Assembly (NCBI GenBank): GCA_032718475.1
Contig: JAUCBJ010007823.1
Coordinates: 1 to 28,439 of the forward strand
Direction: 5' to 3'
Origin: Nemertoderma westbladi
Lineage: Eukaryota > Xenacoelomorpha > Nemertodermatida > Nemertodermatidae
DNA length: 28,439 nucleotides
Shown: positions 1-9,771 of the stretch, piece by piece
Position numbering within the stretch: the stretch's first letter is position 1
Layout of the letters: every line of letters begins with the position of its first letter
Made by a program: the position numbers and the translations under genes
Notes under the pieces: generated by a model
Told to the model about the DNA's origin: nothing
The model's database searches: none
Seen by the model: the letters and a program-made list of their open reading frames with translations, nothing else

Positions 1-299
1 TAATTCTAGAATTAATTTCACTGTTGCCAAGCAACCAGCAGGTCCCTCGCAACCAAAACCTTGCATACACAACTAAGTCCGATAATAAACCTACCATCAA
101 AGTTTCATCCAACTCCATCAACATTAAGTGCAAGAAGTTGTGTGTACAAACAAACACACATACAAACAAACAAGCGTGAGAAATAAGCAGATGAAATGAG
201 ATGAAATAATGAGAAATATACATCCATGATGGATCCGTCCAATTAATCATTATCTGCAATGCGTGCATTGTCTTACATTATCTGTAAAAGCCATCAACC
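1..299. other. Non-coding 5' flank of the tRNA gene
   Basis: No coding sequence is visible. The stretch at about 120-180 has CAAACAAACA and ACACAC-type simple repeats of the sort seen at the tails of retroposons, so part of it may be an old repeat end. That is a composition-based impression only. Confidence 0.4.
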
Positions 300-371
300 A
301 GCAGAGTGGCGCAGTGGAAGCGTGCTGGGCCCATAACCCAGAGGTCCGTGGATCGAAACCACGCTCTGCTA
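300..371 (+). tRNA. Initiator tRNA-Met (CAT anticodon)
   Basis: This is a complete 72-nt initiator methionine tRNA gene, whose product starts cytosolic translation. The acceptor stem AGCAGAG (300-306) pairs perfectly with CTCTGCT (364-370), followed by discriminator A at 371. The anticodon stem-loop is CTGGG-CCCATAA-CCCAG with CAT as anticodon. Eukaryotic initiator marks are present: the A1-T72 end pair, three G-C pairs next to the anticodon loop, and ATCGAAA instead of TTCRANN in the T loop. The internal promoter boxes are TGGCGCAGTGG (A box) and GGATCGAAACC (B box). No CCA is encoded, as expected for a eukaryote, and there is no intron. All stems pair, so it looks functional. Confidence 0.96.
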
Positions 372-378
372 GGTTCCG

Positions 379-383
379 TTTTT
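379..383 (+). terminator. RNA polymerase III terminator of the tRNA gene
   Basis: A run of five T residues lies eight bases after the tRNA 3' end, the usual pol III stop signal and spacing. Confidence 0.8.
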
Positions 384-958
384 GCTTATTATAAACATGG
401 CAGCCTTCAACCCTAAAAAAAGATAACAGAAATTAAGTTTCTATCTGAGAACAAAACCATCCTAATGTTGATTCTGAAAGTCCTAGTACATTAATCGTAG
501 CCTTATTATATACGGCTGCGAAATCTGTGGATGTAATGTAAAGCTCCGAAAAAACTTATTACATACAGTATACACTAGTTCCTTCCCGTTCCACCTAAAT
601 CATCCATGGCGTTCCCTCCCATTCTGTCGAAATCACCAACAACGTTCCTTCCTGTTCCACCTATATCATCCATGACGTTCCCTCCCGTTCCGACTTATCT
701 CACAGAGTTATTTCTTCGAGTTGTTTTCCTTTGAACTCACTCATTCTCCCCTCTGAAATCAAAACCATGAGTTTTGAAACTTGAGAAACCTCAATTACAT
801 CGCTATCCATCTATACATTGCTATACATGTATATATATATATATATGTACATGTATATAAGTTTAAATTAAGTAAAGAAAGTTAGGGAATATGACTGTAG
901 GGTGTGAGATCAAGTTGTTTTAGTATAATAATATTTTAAGATTTCAAAAAGTGACAAC
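384..958. other. Non-coding spacer with small repeats
   Basis: No gene is seen. It contains a 66-bp-period duplication (listed separately) and a TA-rich tract at about 825-860 with ATGTACATGTATAT-type palindromic words. Confidence 0.6.
579..692. repeat. Two-copy tandem duplication, period 66 bp
   Basis: Two diverged copies start at 579 and 645. Both contain TTCCTTCC(C/T)GTTCCACC, then ATCATCCATG and CGTTCCCTCCC. The second copy fades out near 692. No coding function is visible. Confidence 0.75.
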
Positions 959-1150
959 TTATATGATCAATCACTAAAAATTTATTTTTTTATTATTAGC
1001 TTTCGATAGCTCTCTCTATCTTTTTCAAATAAACGATATTCTAGAATTGAATTTATTCTAGAATTCTAGAATATCGTTTATTTGAAAAAGATAGAGAGAG
1101 CTATCGAAAGCTAATAAAAAAAAATAAATGTTTAGTGATTGATCATATAA
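959..1150. repeat. Near-perfect hairpin (inverted repeat, about 88-bp arms)
   Basis: The left arm (959-1047) and right arm (1063-1150) are reverse complements apart from a few changes in an A/T run, with a 15-bp loop that itself contains TTCTAGAA-type palindromes. Size and shape suit a foldback-type miniature element. I see no clear target duplication, so a transposon origin is inferred. It lies just past the decayed end of the recombinase-like pseudogene. Confidence 0.85.
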
Positions 1151-1189
1151 TATGTACATGTATATATATAATATATAATACGTATATAC

Positions 1190-2760
1190 GTATGGCTATG
1201 GTGACTGAGCCATCCTTTCTCATTTTCTTTCAGGCTGACTAATTGACTTACAGTGGCACAATACTTACGCAACTTCGTAGTTCTAATAAGTATTGGCTTC
1301 TCACACTTTAATTCAACTGCCAGGGCACCAAGTAAATCGCCACCTTGAATAACTTTCTATTATTCTTATACTTATTTATCATCTAAGCCTTCACAAAGAT
1401 AAAGAAGGAGTTGTCTAACAACAGGTTTGATTAAAAAGGGGACAGGTTGACATTGCTTGCCACGTAACGTATAAGGGACATTCTTTTAATGAGCTCCTTC
1501 TCTAGGGGGTCCAATACAGAAATAACTTCTTTCATTACAGTCTCAACCCTTACATTCCCCGGCTCTCCACCATCTTTGCGTTAAAAATAATTATCTGAGC
1601 TAGAACTGCTTCATGTACAGTACCTTTCGGTAATTTCGCATTTCTCTTGGAACGTCTAACAAATTATCAAGTCGAGATTCCAACACCTTATTAATTAAAA
1701 CAACATCTTTTGACAGTGACAACTCATCTCCTTTATTAAATCTTTCCTTCCGAATTTCGTATAATAATGCACGACTTGAAATTCTGGTGGACCAGTCACT
1801 ACTATATGCAATAACAAAGTCTCCAGCCATCGCCTTTAATACTTCGTTTCCGCATTTAACAGCTTCCACCTGTGTACCTGCTGTGATTTCAACTGACTTG
1901 AATAAGGAAATTCAGATGTTGTCACCTCAGAAACTATATTAAAGTTACGAGGGTTAAAAAGATCAGCAGCAACACATTATTTTATGTGGAACACTTCATT
2001 TGAGTGTTGATGCAACTTCTTTATTAAGTGAGCTAAGATACGAAGAGCTTGTTTAATGGAAGACAAGATTCGTCTCTATCTTTTTTCCACGCAGTTTCCG
2101 ATCAGCATACAACATTAACAGATTATCCGATTTAATAACATCCAACTCATGTGACGATCTCATTTCTGATAATAGTCTCCACAGATCATCATTGTTTGGA
2201 GGAACTTGATGCATCATCAACATCTTATCTACGGTAAGCGAACCCTTGTGAGTAACATTTTCTGGTCTTCGTGTGCACGTCTTTGTATGAACAGCCAGAT
2301 GGTATTTTCGGTAGGTACCATAACAAAATTGGCATGTAACAATCATCTCCTCACTGGTTGAAGAACCTTGCTACAATCACTACATACATTACATAAAGTT
2401 AAACACCCAACACCGTGTTTCAGAACATCTTTATTATGTTCAAAGTTCCCCCTATTTCTCAGGTGATCTACTGTATAATTTCCATTCTGTTTTTAATCAA
2501 CTTTAAATCATTATCTGATCCACTATTCGGCGGTTTTATCATCTTGAAGTCAAGGTTTTCATCAATTTCCTGGCGAGCTTCTTCGCAAGATGTTTATCTG
2601 GATGTTTTAACTTGAAATGTCGAATTAAATTTGACTGTGGTATCTGGCAATAAAAACTCCATTGAAGCTTTACAGTAGAATCAGTTTTACACACTGTTAT
2701 ATTCGAAGTTGATGATGGCGTAGGCATGACGAAATCATAGTCTCTCTTGTTTTCAACTAG
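1190..2760 (-). pseudogene. Decayed zinc-finger / tyrosine-recombinase-like gene
   Basis: Fragments of one protein lie in order on the minus strand, in different frames. At 2727-2539 is a zinc-finger-like stretch (FYCQIPQSNLIRHFKLKH). At 2346-2053 is a second one (CQFCYGTYRKYHLAVH) followed by LLSEMRSSHELDVIKSDNLL. At 1869-1600 is a helical stretch with W, NKGDELSLSKDVVLINKVLE. At about 1500-1440 is GKQCQPVP, and at about 1300-1195 is LIRTTKLRKYCATVSQ followed by LKENEKGWLSHH. This order matches a large uncharacterised animal protein family, known to me from fish and invertebrate genomes, whose C-terminus resembles a tyrosine-recombinase (DNA breaking-rejoining) fold. Several frameshifts and stops separate the pieces, and the C-terminus is cut off near 1190, before where the catalytic HLGH-type segment would be complete. 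The family match is from memory and the recombinase fold is inferred. Confidence 0.6.
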
Positions 2761-3155
2761 GGATTCAGTTGAGGTTGCTTCTCTTATTTGCCGTAAATGG
2801 AAATTTCCTTAAGTCTCTAAGTAGCTACTTGTATTACTGGGAGGCACCAACTGATAGCATAGCTATAGTAAGTGTTGGTTCCCAAGAGAAAGAGTGTGTG
2901 TGGGGGGGGGGGGGTGTCTTATCATTAAAAAATTTGGAAGTTGTAGCTTGAGTTAAACATTCGGTCACTGTCTAATGGCGTTGGAATCCCACTTCCCGGT
3001 GAAATATTTTTGGTAGTAGGATTGGTAGTAAGCCATTGGAGGAGACAGTTCATGGGTTTAGTAGACACGGACCTTTGCGCGATTTTGCGCTTGTTCATAC
3101 TCATTTTATAAACTTTACTTTATATCATATACACAATGATCCGTAATGACACAGA
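2761..3155. other. Spacer without recognisable gene
   Basis: Only a G13 run (2902-2914) stands out. No gene or repeat end is recognised. Confidence 0.5.
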
Positions 3156-3180
3156 CCCCCCCCCCCCCCCCCCCCCCCCC
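3156..3180. repeat. Poly-C tract, 25 bases
   Basis: Uninterrupted C25. The opposite strand is G25 and could form a quadruplex. Its length may be unstable or misassembled. Confidence 0.95.
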
Positions 3181-4448
3181 ATTACAGGTCTCTAGGACGT
3201 TTACAACAGCCAACAGCTAGCTGTCGATTACACTAACTAAACCTGAAAATTTAACCAACCGCTGTACCAACAGCTGTTGGGTATAGGTAGACTCAATGGC
3301 TGAATGGAACATTCGCTGCATGGCAGCATGGTAGGTACTGACCTGCTGACCCCCGACTGTGGACGGTGACGGTCTGAACTCTGAAGCACTGAAGGTAGTC
3401 TGGTTTCTCAGTTTTTGGTTTTGGTACTGGTTGCTGGTCACCTGGCCTGGTCCTGGCCTGGTAGTACGGGTAGCCTACTGTAGTAGTAGAAGTAGAGTAG
3501 AATAATTCCTGAATTCTGGAATTAACAGATTACTGGATTAAGTGATTGCCAGAGTGCACATACTGACATACTGACTGGCTGACACACTAAAATTTGGACA
3601 TATTTATTTTAGGCCTACTGCAGTACTGGCCTCCCTGCCTGCAGCGTTGCAGGCAGACCTATCTGCCTGTTCTGCTGTTACCGCTACCGGCAGCTGGGCA
3701 GTGGCGGCAGACCGGTAACAGGCCGCAGGCCCCTTTCCTTTCTGCCTTTTGCAGTTTTGCTACCACCCTCGCCCTACCTGCCTAGGCCTACCGCTAGGAC
3801 CGCCTACCGGCAGACCGGCTGACCGATACTGATATATTTGAGTCAGTGCCGTGCCGTGTTCTGGTAGGGTTTACCCTAAAAATAACAAACTTTTTTTTAA
3901 ACTCAACTTTTACTGTTTTAGACTGTTGGAGTTGGCCCCTGTCTCGGCGCTCGGCCTAGCCTGCCAGCCTGTGGCCTGCTAGCAGCCTGGGCTACTGCAG
4001 TACTGGCAGACTGGAATAGGTTTGGAAATTCTGAAATACTGAAATATCAATGGCAGCCGCAGCCTATTTCATATTTGGAATATTGACAAAAAGCGCGCCA
4101 CACGGGTTCTGGCAGTCTGGCTGTCTGGTAAAACGAAAAGCGCGCCAGCCATCATGCAGTCATGTCATGACATTCTGACATTCAATGCGCGCGCGCCAAC
4201 ATTCACCAATAAATTTTGCAATTATTAGGTAGGCCTACTGCCAGACTGCATACTGTCTGACTGCAGGACTGTATTATTGGCCTATACCTATTGCCTATAT
4301 TCCTGTATTCAGATATTGTAATAATTTATCAATTTATACTGCAGCAGACGTGCAGACCTAGGTGATCTGCAGTATTATAACATGAAAAGGCGAGCGTCGC
4401 GGGCAAAGAAATTTTGCAGAAATATTACGATTAATACCCTACAGTCAG
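3181..4448. other. Spacer rich in CTG/CAG words, no gene seen
   Basis: Frequent words such as CTGCAGTACTGG, CCTGCC and GGCCTAC recur, with GCGCGCC motifs at 4090-4200. Short open frames here look like by-products of this composition. No splice pattern or protein match is recognised. Confidence 0.5.
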
Positions 4449-4453
4449 ACAGT
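4449..4453. repeat. Left target-site duplication of element alpha (ACAGT)
   Basis: ACAGT lies directly before the left terminal repeat and recurs directly after the right one at 19200-19204. The flank is itself AGTCAG-repetitive, so a 5-bp chance match is possible. Confidence 0.6.
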
Positions 4454-4964
4454 CAGTCGGTGAGAAGTCAAAAATTGGACTTCAAGTCCAATTTTAGACT
4501 TCAAGTCCAATTTTGGACTCCAAAGTCCAATATTGGACTTTAGTACAACTCTAAGTGTACCCATGCTGCCATACTGTATATCGGTATTTCAATCAAAACT
4601 GCATCCCGTATCAGTACATATATATTACATAATTACAATGCAACATCATTTTAATTGTCAAATTAATTATTATAAGTATTATAAGCAGGGATCGCAGATC
4701 GCACACGTACAGTCAGACATCAGTAGTTACTTTTTGCGGTAGTGGTATGGCTTTGCGGTAGCCTTACTGCCTTAGTGGTGTATACCGCAGTAGCGGTAGT
4801 TGAGTTATAGCTGTATAGTTCATACATACCCATACCTGTGGTATTTTCGTATGGCAAAAATAAGACTACTGTAAACTGTAACCTATCGCTATTATGTTAT
4901 TGAGTTAATGTTTATTGACTAATTGTTTTGATTGGGTTCACTGCACACTGTGTCAAGTACAATG

Positions 4965-5290
4965 CACACATCTCCAACCAGACACTATATAACATTGGAT
5001 GTTGGAGGTGTCTCATTAGTTCCCCCAAGCTTGACACTAGAACAAAGCCGCCTCCGCTTTGCAGGACATTGCTTTCGTCATGAGGAGGACCAGCCAGTGC
5101 ACCTCATGGAGTAAATAAGCATGGTGGACAGCCCATGACTTTCTTGAGACGCATCTTTCAGTCTTTCTTGTACTGTCTCAAAGGACACTGGCCTTGAAGA
5201 TGCGGATGATCTGATAGCAAATGTCATGGGTGATAAGGCTGTAAGAGTGTAAGGGAGTTGTGGAGGCGCACTTCTGTCAATAAGCCGGCA
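4965..5290 (+). pseudogene. LINE reverse-transcriptase C-terminal fragment
   Basis: The plus strand contains HISNQTLY in one frame near 4970. After a frameshift comes LTLEQSRLRFAGHCFRHEED (5029-5088), then HGG, and then DTGLEDADDL in yet another frame. The RLRFAGHCFR..DQPV...HG...DTGL order is the familiar C-terminal tail of many animal LINE ORF2 proteins, downstream of the polymerase domain. At least two frameshifts and stops break it and nothing upstream remains, so it is a dead 5'-truncated copy. The LINE clade cannot be told from this tail. Confidence 0.7.
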
Positions 5291-5495
5291 CAGCATTCTT
5301 AATATGGCCTATATATATAAAATGCAGCTGCAATGCAGCATGCCGATTGCTGGATTGTAGTTAGTAGTATGTGGTGATAGGGCTAAAGTCAAAAGTGGCC
5401 GTTTATTGTTTTAGTTAGAAAAGCCTGCCTCTGTCTGTCTGTAACCTGTCCCTTTCCCTCCATTGGTTTATGACGTGTGTTTCTTCTGTAGGCTA

Positions 5496-5503
5496 CTTAT
5501 TAT
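5496..5503. repeat. Left target-site duplication CTTATTAT of the outer hAT
   Basis: The 8-bp word is repeated exactly at 18371-18378, directly after the right terminal repeat. Confidence 0.9.
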
Positions 5504-5643
5504 TAGGGTTCGACCGGAGCAATTTTATTTGCCGGAGCCGGGTACCGGACCGGAGCAACCTAAAAGTGCCGGAGCCGGGGCCGGAGCAGCATTGTTTGTT
5601 ATTTAGCCTTGAGTTTGCCGTAATTAATTTTGCAGATAGCTCA

Positions 5644-5682
<39 letters not shown>
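5644..5682. repeat. Poly-G tract, 39 bases
   Basis: Uninterrupted G39 inside the outer hAT copy. The homologous position in the inner copy has G22 (9118-9139) preceded by GCAGTCA, so this homopolymer is a family feature whose length has changed. Confidence 0.9.
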
Positions 5683-6101
5683 CTCTTTACTGCTTTACAT
5701 AATCAATTAACGGATATCTATCTGTCTATCTAGTACAGTAGTACGGTAGTAATAGCATAGATCAGATCTACAGACTGACAGACCTATACCTGTATAGGCC
5801 TACTGATATACAGATATAATATAATCTATATTATATATACGGCCATTCGGGTTCTGCCTGACAGCTGGACAGCCTGGCCGATTTTTCTAGCTAACTGGCA
5901 GACTGGATTGAAATGGAACTAATTCTGTTACTGCAGTACTGGTAGCAATTAACAGATTTAAGTTAGGTCTTGTAGTCTTATGGGTAAGTGGAAGACTGTC
6001 AGACTCATAGGCCTACAGCTGTACAGCGAAAGACAGTCAGACGACAGGACAATGCAACAACAATAGGCAGATAGGCCTACAGTCTTTAGCCTACGGCCAT
6101 A

Positions 6102-6109
6102 CTGTACTG
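6102..6109. repeat. Left target-site duplication CTGTACTG of the inner hAT
   Basis: Exact 8-bp match to 18145-18152 at the right end of the inner copy. Confidence 0.9.
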
Positions 6110-6179
6110 TAGGGTTCGACCGGAGCTATTTTTTTTGCCGGAGCCGGGTACCGGACCGCCCTATTGAAAAGTTTTATTT

Positions 6180-6385
6180 TCTGCGCCGAGCGCGGCGCCG
6201 GGTGCCAAAAATCCTGCGCCGGCTCTGAGCAAAACCACGCCGGGTGCAAAAAATCCTGCGCCGGCTCTGTGCAAAACCACGCCGGGTGCAAAGAATCCTG
6301 CGCCGGCTCTGTGCAAACCAACGCCCATGCCAGGTGCAAAAATACGGCTCTGTGCAATGCAAAATGCTGCGCCGGGTGGAAAATA
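6180..6385. repeat. 42-bp GC-rich subterminal tandem repeats of gamma
   Basis: Units start at 6214, 6256 and 6298, each CTGCGCCGGCTCTG(T/A)GCAAA then CCACGCCGGGTGCAAA, with diverged partial copies on either side. They are probably transposase-binding or end-structure repeats. The Cys-rich open frames across them are repeat artefacts. Confidence 0.85.
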
Positions 6386-7499
6386 AAACATAAAATCTGC
6401 CTGTTATACTGTACAGTACCTGTAGTTTATTCGGTTATCTATAATACTGCAGCTGCACTAATCAATCCGAGTTTACTTAAACGAACGAAAGTTGTGGGTG
6501 GGTGAAATGAAAATAAGGATACAGAGACGGAAAACCTTAATAAAGACAAATGCAACAAGTACAGTAGGTACGTTGTTATATTCCATAATTGTAACATTAC
6601 GAAACAACTACTTAAGAAACACTGCATGTAAATTTTTGTTGTCAAGTAAAGTGTACATTTTTTGAAATTACTCAAATGTTACAATATGAATTATAGAAAG
6701 AATATTAAAGACTACTTCAGTTGGCCTACAATAGTCCTTGTATTTATGTACTACGTTCTACTTTACTACATACTACGTAATGTGGTCCAGTATACGTCTA
6801 TGCTACAGATACGGTATGTGGTATGTCTGAATAAATAATGACTAGCTGTATGTTATGTTATGTTATTAATATCGCCAGAATAACAATAAAATATTAATTT
6901 TTGCACATGTACATACACGTCAGCACGTACAGTAGATTAAAATAAAATGAACACATATCTGGCAAAGTACGCTAATAAGCGTATGTATGTACTATTGTAA
7001 GAAAAATACGGATAATGGTATTCAGGTAAAATTAGTAAAATATTTAAAATTATAGTTTATTTACAGTACAGTTGGTGGATATTAATTATTAAAAAAAATG
7101 ATATTACAGTAAAATTAAATTAAAAACCGGCAAAGCATACTTACAGTAGGTTCAAGGGCTTCAACAACATACAGTACTAAAGGCAAACATATTAATAAGG
7201 ACAAGTTTACAATACTCTATAGGATACAACACAACAATACGTAGTTATACAGAACATAAATTTGGTACCGTAGGTATGTCGCATAAGTAAAATATTACTG
7301 CTGAAATAAAACGCGCAAAGTAAAGTAACTACAAAAGATAGGAAAACAATTAAACATAAAAAAACACTATTTTAAAATTTAACACAAAAAAATGTTTTTT
7401 GGGATTGAAAAAATGAAAATAATAGGTACTGTAGCTTGATTTTAATATCGTTGTATCCGAAAGATATCGCTTTCGCTACTGCCACTTGGCGCACAGGAG
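6386..7499. other. AT-rich interior of gamma, no gene seen
   Basis: Dominated by words such as TACAGTA and TACGTA and by A/T runs. No conserved protein stretch is recognised on either strand. Confidence 0.5.
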
Positions 7500-8217
7500 T
7501 ATCACTATATTCATTTTAAGGGACATTTCGCAGTCTAGTCTATTTTTGAATATGCTCAATCATGGAGTACCAAGGGTATTACGTGCATTAACAACACTTT
7601 CCGGTAATGGTAAAGGATTCAAAATGTTTACAACGCTGTCTGCAAAGTTGTTGCGTGTTAGCATTGGTGGAGTTAGGAACGAAACTGGAAGAAATTATTT
7701 CGCTCAATTTTGTCAATCCCGTTGATAAACTTGTATGTTGTTATAAGGTTGGCTAGTACACGGCGATATATTAGTGTCGGTAGTTTGAGTGCAAGTAGTC
7801 GGTTTTCATATGACAACTCAGCCAGCGATAGTACAACTGTACAAGGCGAGTGACCACACGTTGTTGTACTTGTTTAAGACGTTCAATATTTATCATGTCG
7901 GAGGAATGGCGAACAAACAACTGTGTCGTATTCAAGGAGAGGCCGACAAGGGATTTGTATAACAGGGTCAGAGGGTAAACATCGGAGCTTCCAAATATGT
8001 AAAAGTTCTTCGTATTAAATGTACGACTCGCATGGCGCGGGCTGCAGTCTTTGTGCAGTGAGCTGTGATGCTGTGAAGGACAAGTCTGGTGTAAATGTAC
8101 TTCCAAAATCACGTTCCTCGGTTGCCGAGAAAAGTGTCCGTCCATTCATTGTGTAAAACGTTGCTTGGGGATTTCTAGAACCTAGATGCTTGCATGACCT
8201 TGCACTTGGAGTCATTG
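7500..8217 (-). pseudogene. LINE reverse-transcriptase C-terminal fragment inside gamma
   Basis: The minus strand shows, in broken frames, MNGRTLFSATEERDFGSTFT then PDLSF (8150-8050), LYKSLVGLSLNTTQLF (about 7950), INIERLKQVQQRVVTRLVQL (7890-7830) and, near 7700-7540, NFFQFRS followed by SVVNARNTLGTP. This is the order of the region after the polymerase motifs in CR1/L2/Jockey-type ORF2 proteins (DLGV..TPDLSF, LYKSLVRP.LEY, IE..Q...TRLV, FF..R..N.WN.LP..VV). Stops and frameshifts are frequent. It is older or more decayed than the LINE at 9285-17632 and differs in sequence from that element's own copy of this region. Confidence 0.7.
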
Positions 8218-8727
8218 AACTGCAATTTCCAATGGTTACACATGTGTGTCGGTAATAAATTGTTTCATTATCAATAGTGCCATTGCCATAGTATAAGTCG
8301 TTTTGTTTTATTCACTGTTCAACTTATTCTGTCTGCCTGTTTTATTATATGTGCAGTTTTATTTATACGCTTCTATGACAGCGGTGTCTCCATCCAAATA
8401 ATATAATATAATATAAATATAGCTTATACTATACAGCAATATTAAGTAAATAAATAAACTGACTATGACCAATAGCAATAATGACTGATCAGCTGATAGC
8501 TGGAACTGTGATAGCCTACCTGCCTGCCTGCCTACTGCATAACAGCATAAGGTTAAATACGTAAATAAATGACCAGTTGCAGTCAGCCAGTGCTGCAGTG
8601 TGAGTTTCCTTTCTGCCTCCTGCATGGCCAGTTGTTATTGTGTTGCTGTGCTGTTGGTCTGATGAACGCATGTCTGCTGTCTCAGTCTCACTGTGCACTG
8701 TCTGCCTGGTGCTAGGTTCGGCTGATT

Positions 8728-8995
8728 TCTGCGCCAGGCAAATATGTACGCCGGGTGTGCTGGGCTGATTCCTGCTCCGGCGCCGGGTCAATTTCTGCAG
8801 CGTCGACGCCGGGAATATTTCGACGCCTGCTGCGCCGAGCGCAGCATCTCTACCATTGGCAGTGCTCCGCCGGCTACGCCGGCGTAGCACATCTCTGCGC
8901 CGACCCTTCCGGCTCATTGCCCGGCGTAGCACATTTCTGCGCCAGCTCCCGGCGCAAGTTCTAGTGCTGCGCCGAACGTGCTCGGCGTACATGTA
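8728..8995. repeat. Right GC-rich subterminal region of gamma
   Basis: Repeated TGCGCC, CGCCGGG and GGCGTAGCACAT words in irregular order, including two copies of CCGGCGTAGCACAT(C/T)TCTGCGCC. They mirror the composition of the left subterminal repeats. Confidence 0.7.
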
Positions 8996-9117
8996 AAACT
9001 TTTCAATAGGGCCGGACCGGAGCAACCTAAAAGTGCCGGAGCCGGACCGGAGCAACATTGTTTGTTATTTAGCCTTGAGTTTGCCGTAATTAATTTTGCA
9101 GATAGCTCAGGCAGTCA

Positions 9118-9139
9118 GGGGGGGGGGGGGGGGGGGGGG
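9118..9139. repeat. Poly-G tract, 22 bases
   Basis: G22 in the inner hAT copy, at the position homologous to the G39 run of the outer copy. Confidence 0.95.
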
Positions 9140-9284
9140 TCTTTACTGCTTTACATAATCAATTAACGGATATCTATCTGTCTATCTAGTACGGTAGTAA
9201 TAGCATAGATCTACAGACTGACAGACCTATACCTGTATAGGCCTACTGAGTACTGATATAATATACCGGTAATCTATACTGCTA

Positions 9285-9771
9285 TATTATTTTATTTATT
9301 TTATTTATTATTTTATTATTAACACCTCATATATTATACAATTATTAATAGAGGGAGAAAATCACCAAGGTTAAAAATTAACACTAATAGGTGAAAGACA
9401 ACACTAAATATCCTACAACTTAATATTAATCGATGTACAATACCGACAACTAACAATATTGCATGAATAGTCTCAGTCTAAAAAATATACAGTAAAACAT
9501 TAGTGTGACATAAAAACAAACATTAAGAAATGAATTTGATATAATTAAATTAGCCTACAGTAAGAAAATTTGATTTCCAACGTCTATGCAGTCCAGTAAA
9601 ATATAGTAAGACAACATACATTAAAATCGACTTGGCAGTCCAGTAAAACTTGTCCAGTCTAAAAAATAAAATACATACAGTATAAAAATACAGATACAAA
9701 TAATTACAATACAATACAATACAAATACAAATTACAATACAAATAATTGTCTAAAAATAATGAAATAAAAA
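9285..9771 (-). other. 3' untranslated region of the LINE
   Basis: AT-rich sequence after the ORF2 stop. It contains an irregular ATTGT/ATTTGT tract (9685-9750 on the minus strand) and TAAA/TAATAAA-like runs at the very end (9284-9340). No coding content is seen. Confidence 0.65.

Larger units (their letters stand above)
6159..9011. mobile_element. Element gamma: 2.85-kb insert with 8-bp TSD CCGGACCG
   Basis: The left end is CCCTATTGAAAAGTTTTA and the right end its reverse complement. CCGGACCG precedes (6151-6158) and follows (9012-9019). The outer hAT copy shows the uninterrupted target GTACCGGACCGGAGCAACC, confirming the boundaries. Both ends carry GC-rich subterminal sequence full of TGCGCCGG/CGCCGGG. 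The 8-bp duplication fits hAT or P-like elements, but the CCCTATTG start is not a typical hAT end, so the superfamily stays open. No transposase is recognised; the interior is AT-rich and contains a dead LINE fragment. Confidence 0.85.

Noticed and set aside
3594-3785. Short leucine-rich open frame
   Set aside because: It is composed of CTGCC/CTACC words; no start context, partner exon or family match.
6164-6505. Cys-rich secreted-like peptide with CAGS..NHAGCKKS repeats
   Set aside because: It is a translation of the 42-bp GC-rich subterminal repeats of gamma; all frames and both strands are open across them.
8516-9058. 180-residue Arg/Ser-rich protein on the minus strand
   Set aside because: It runs across the GC-rich subterminal repeats of gamma and into the hAT end, with no conserved domain.
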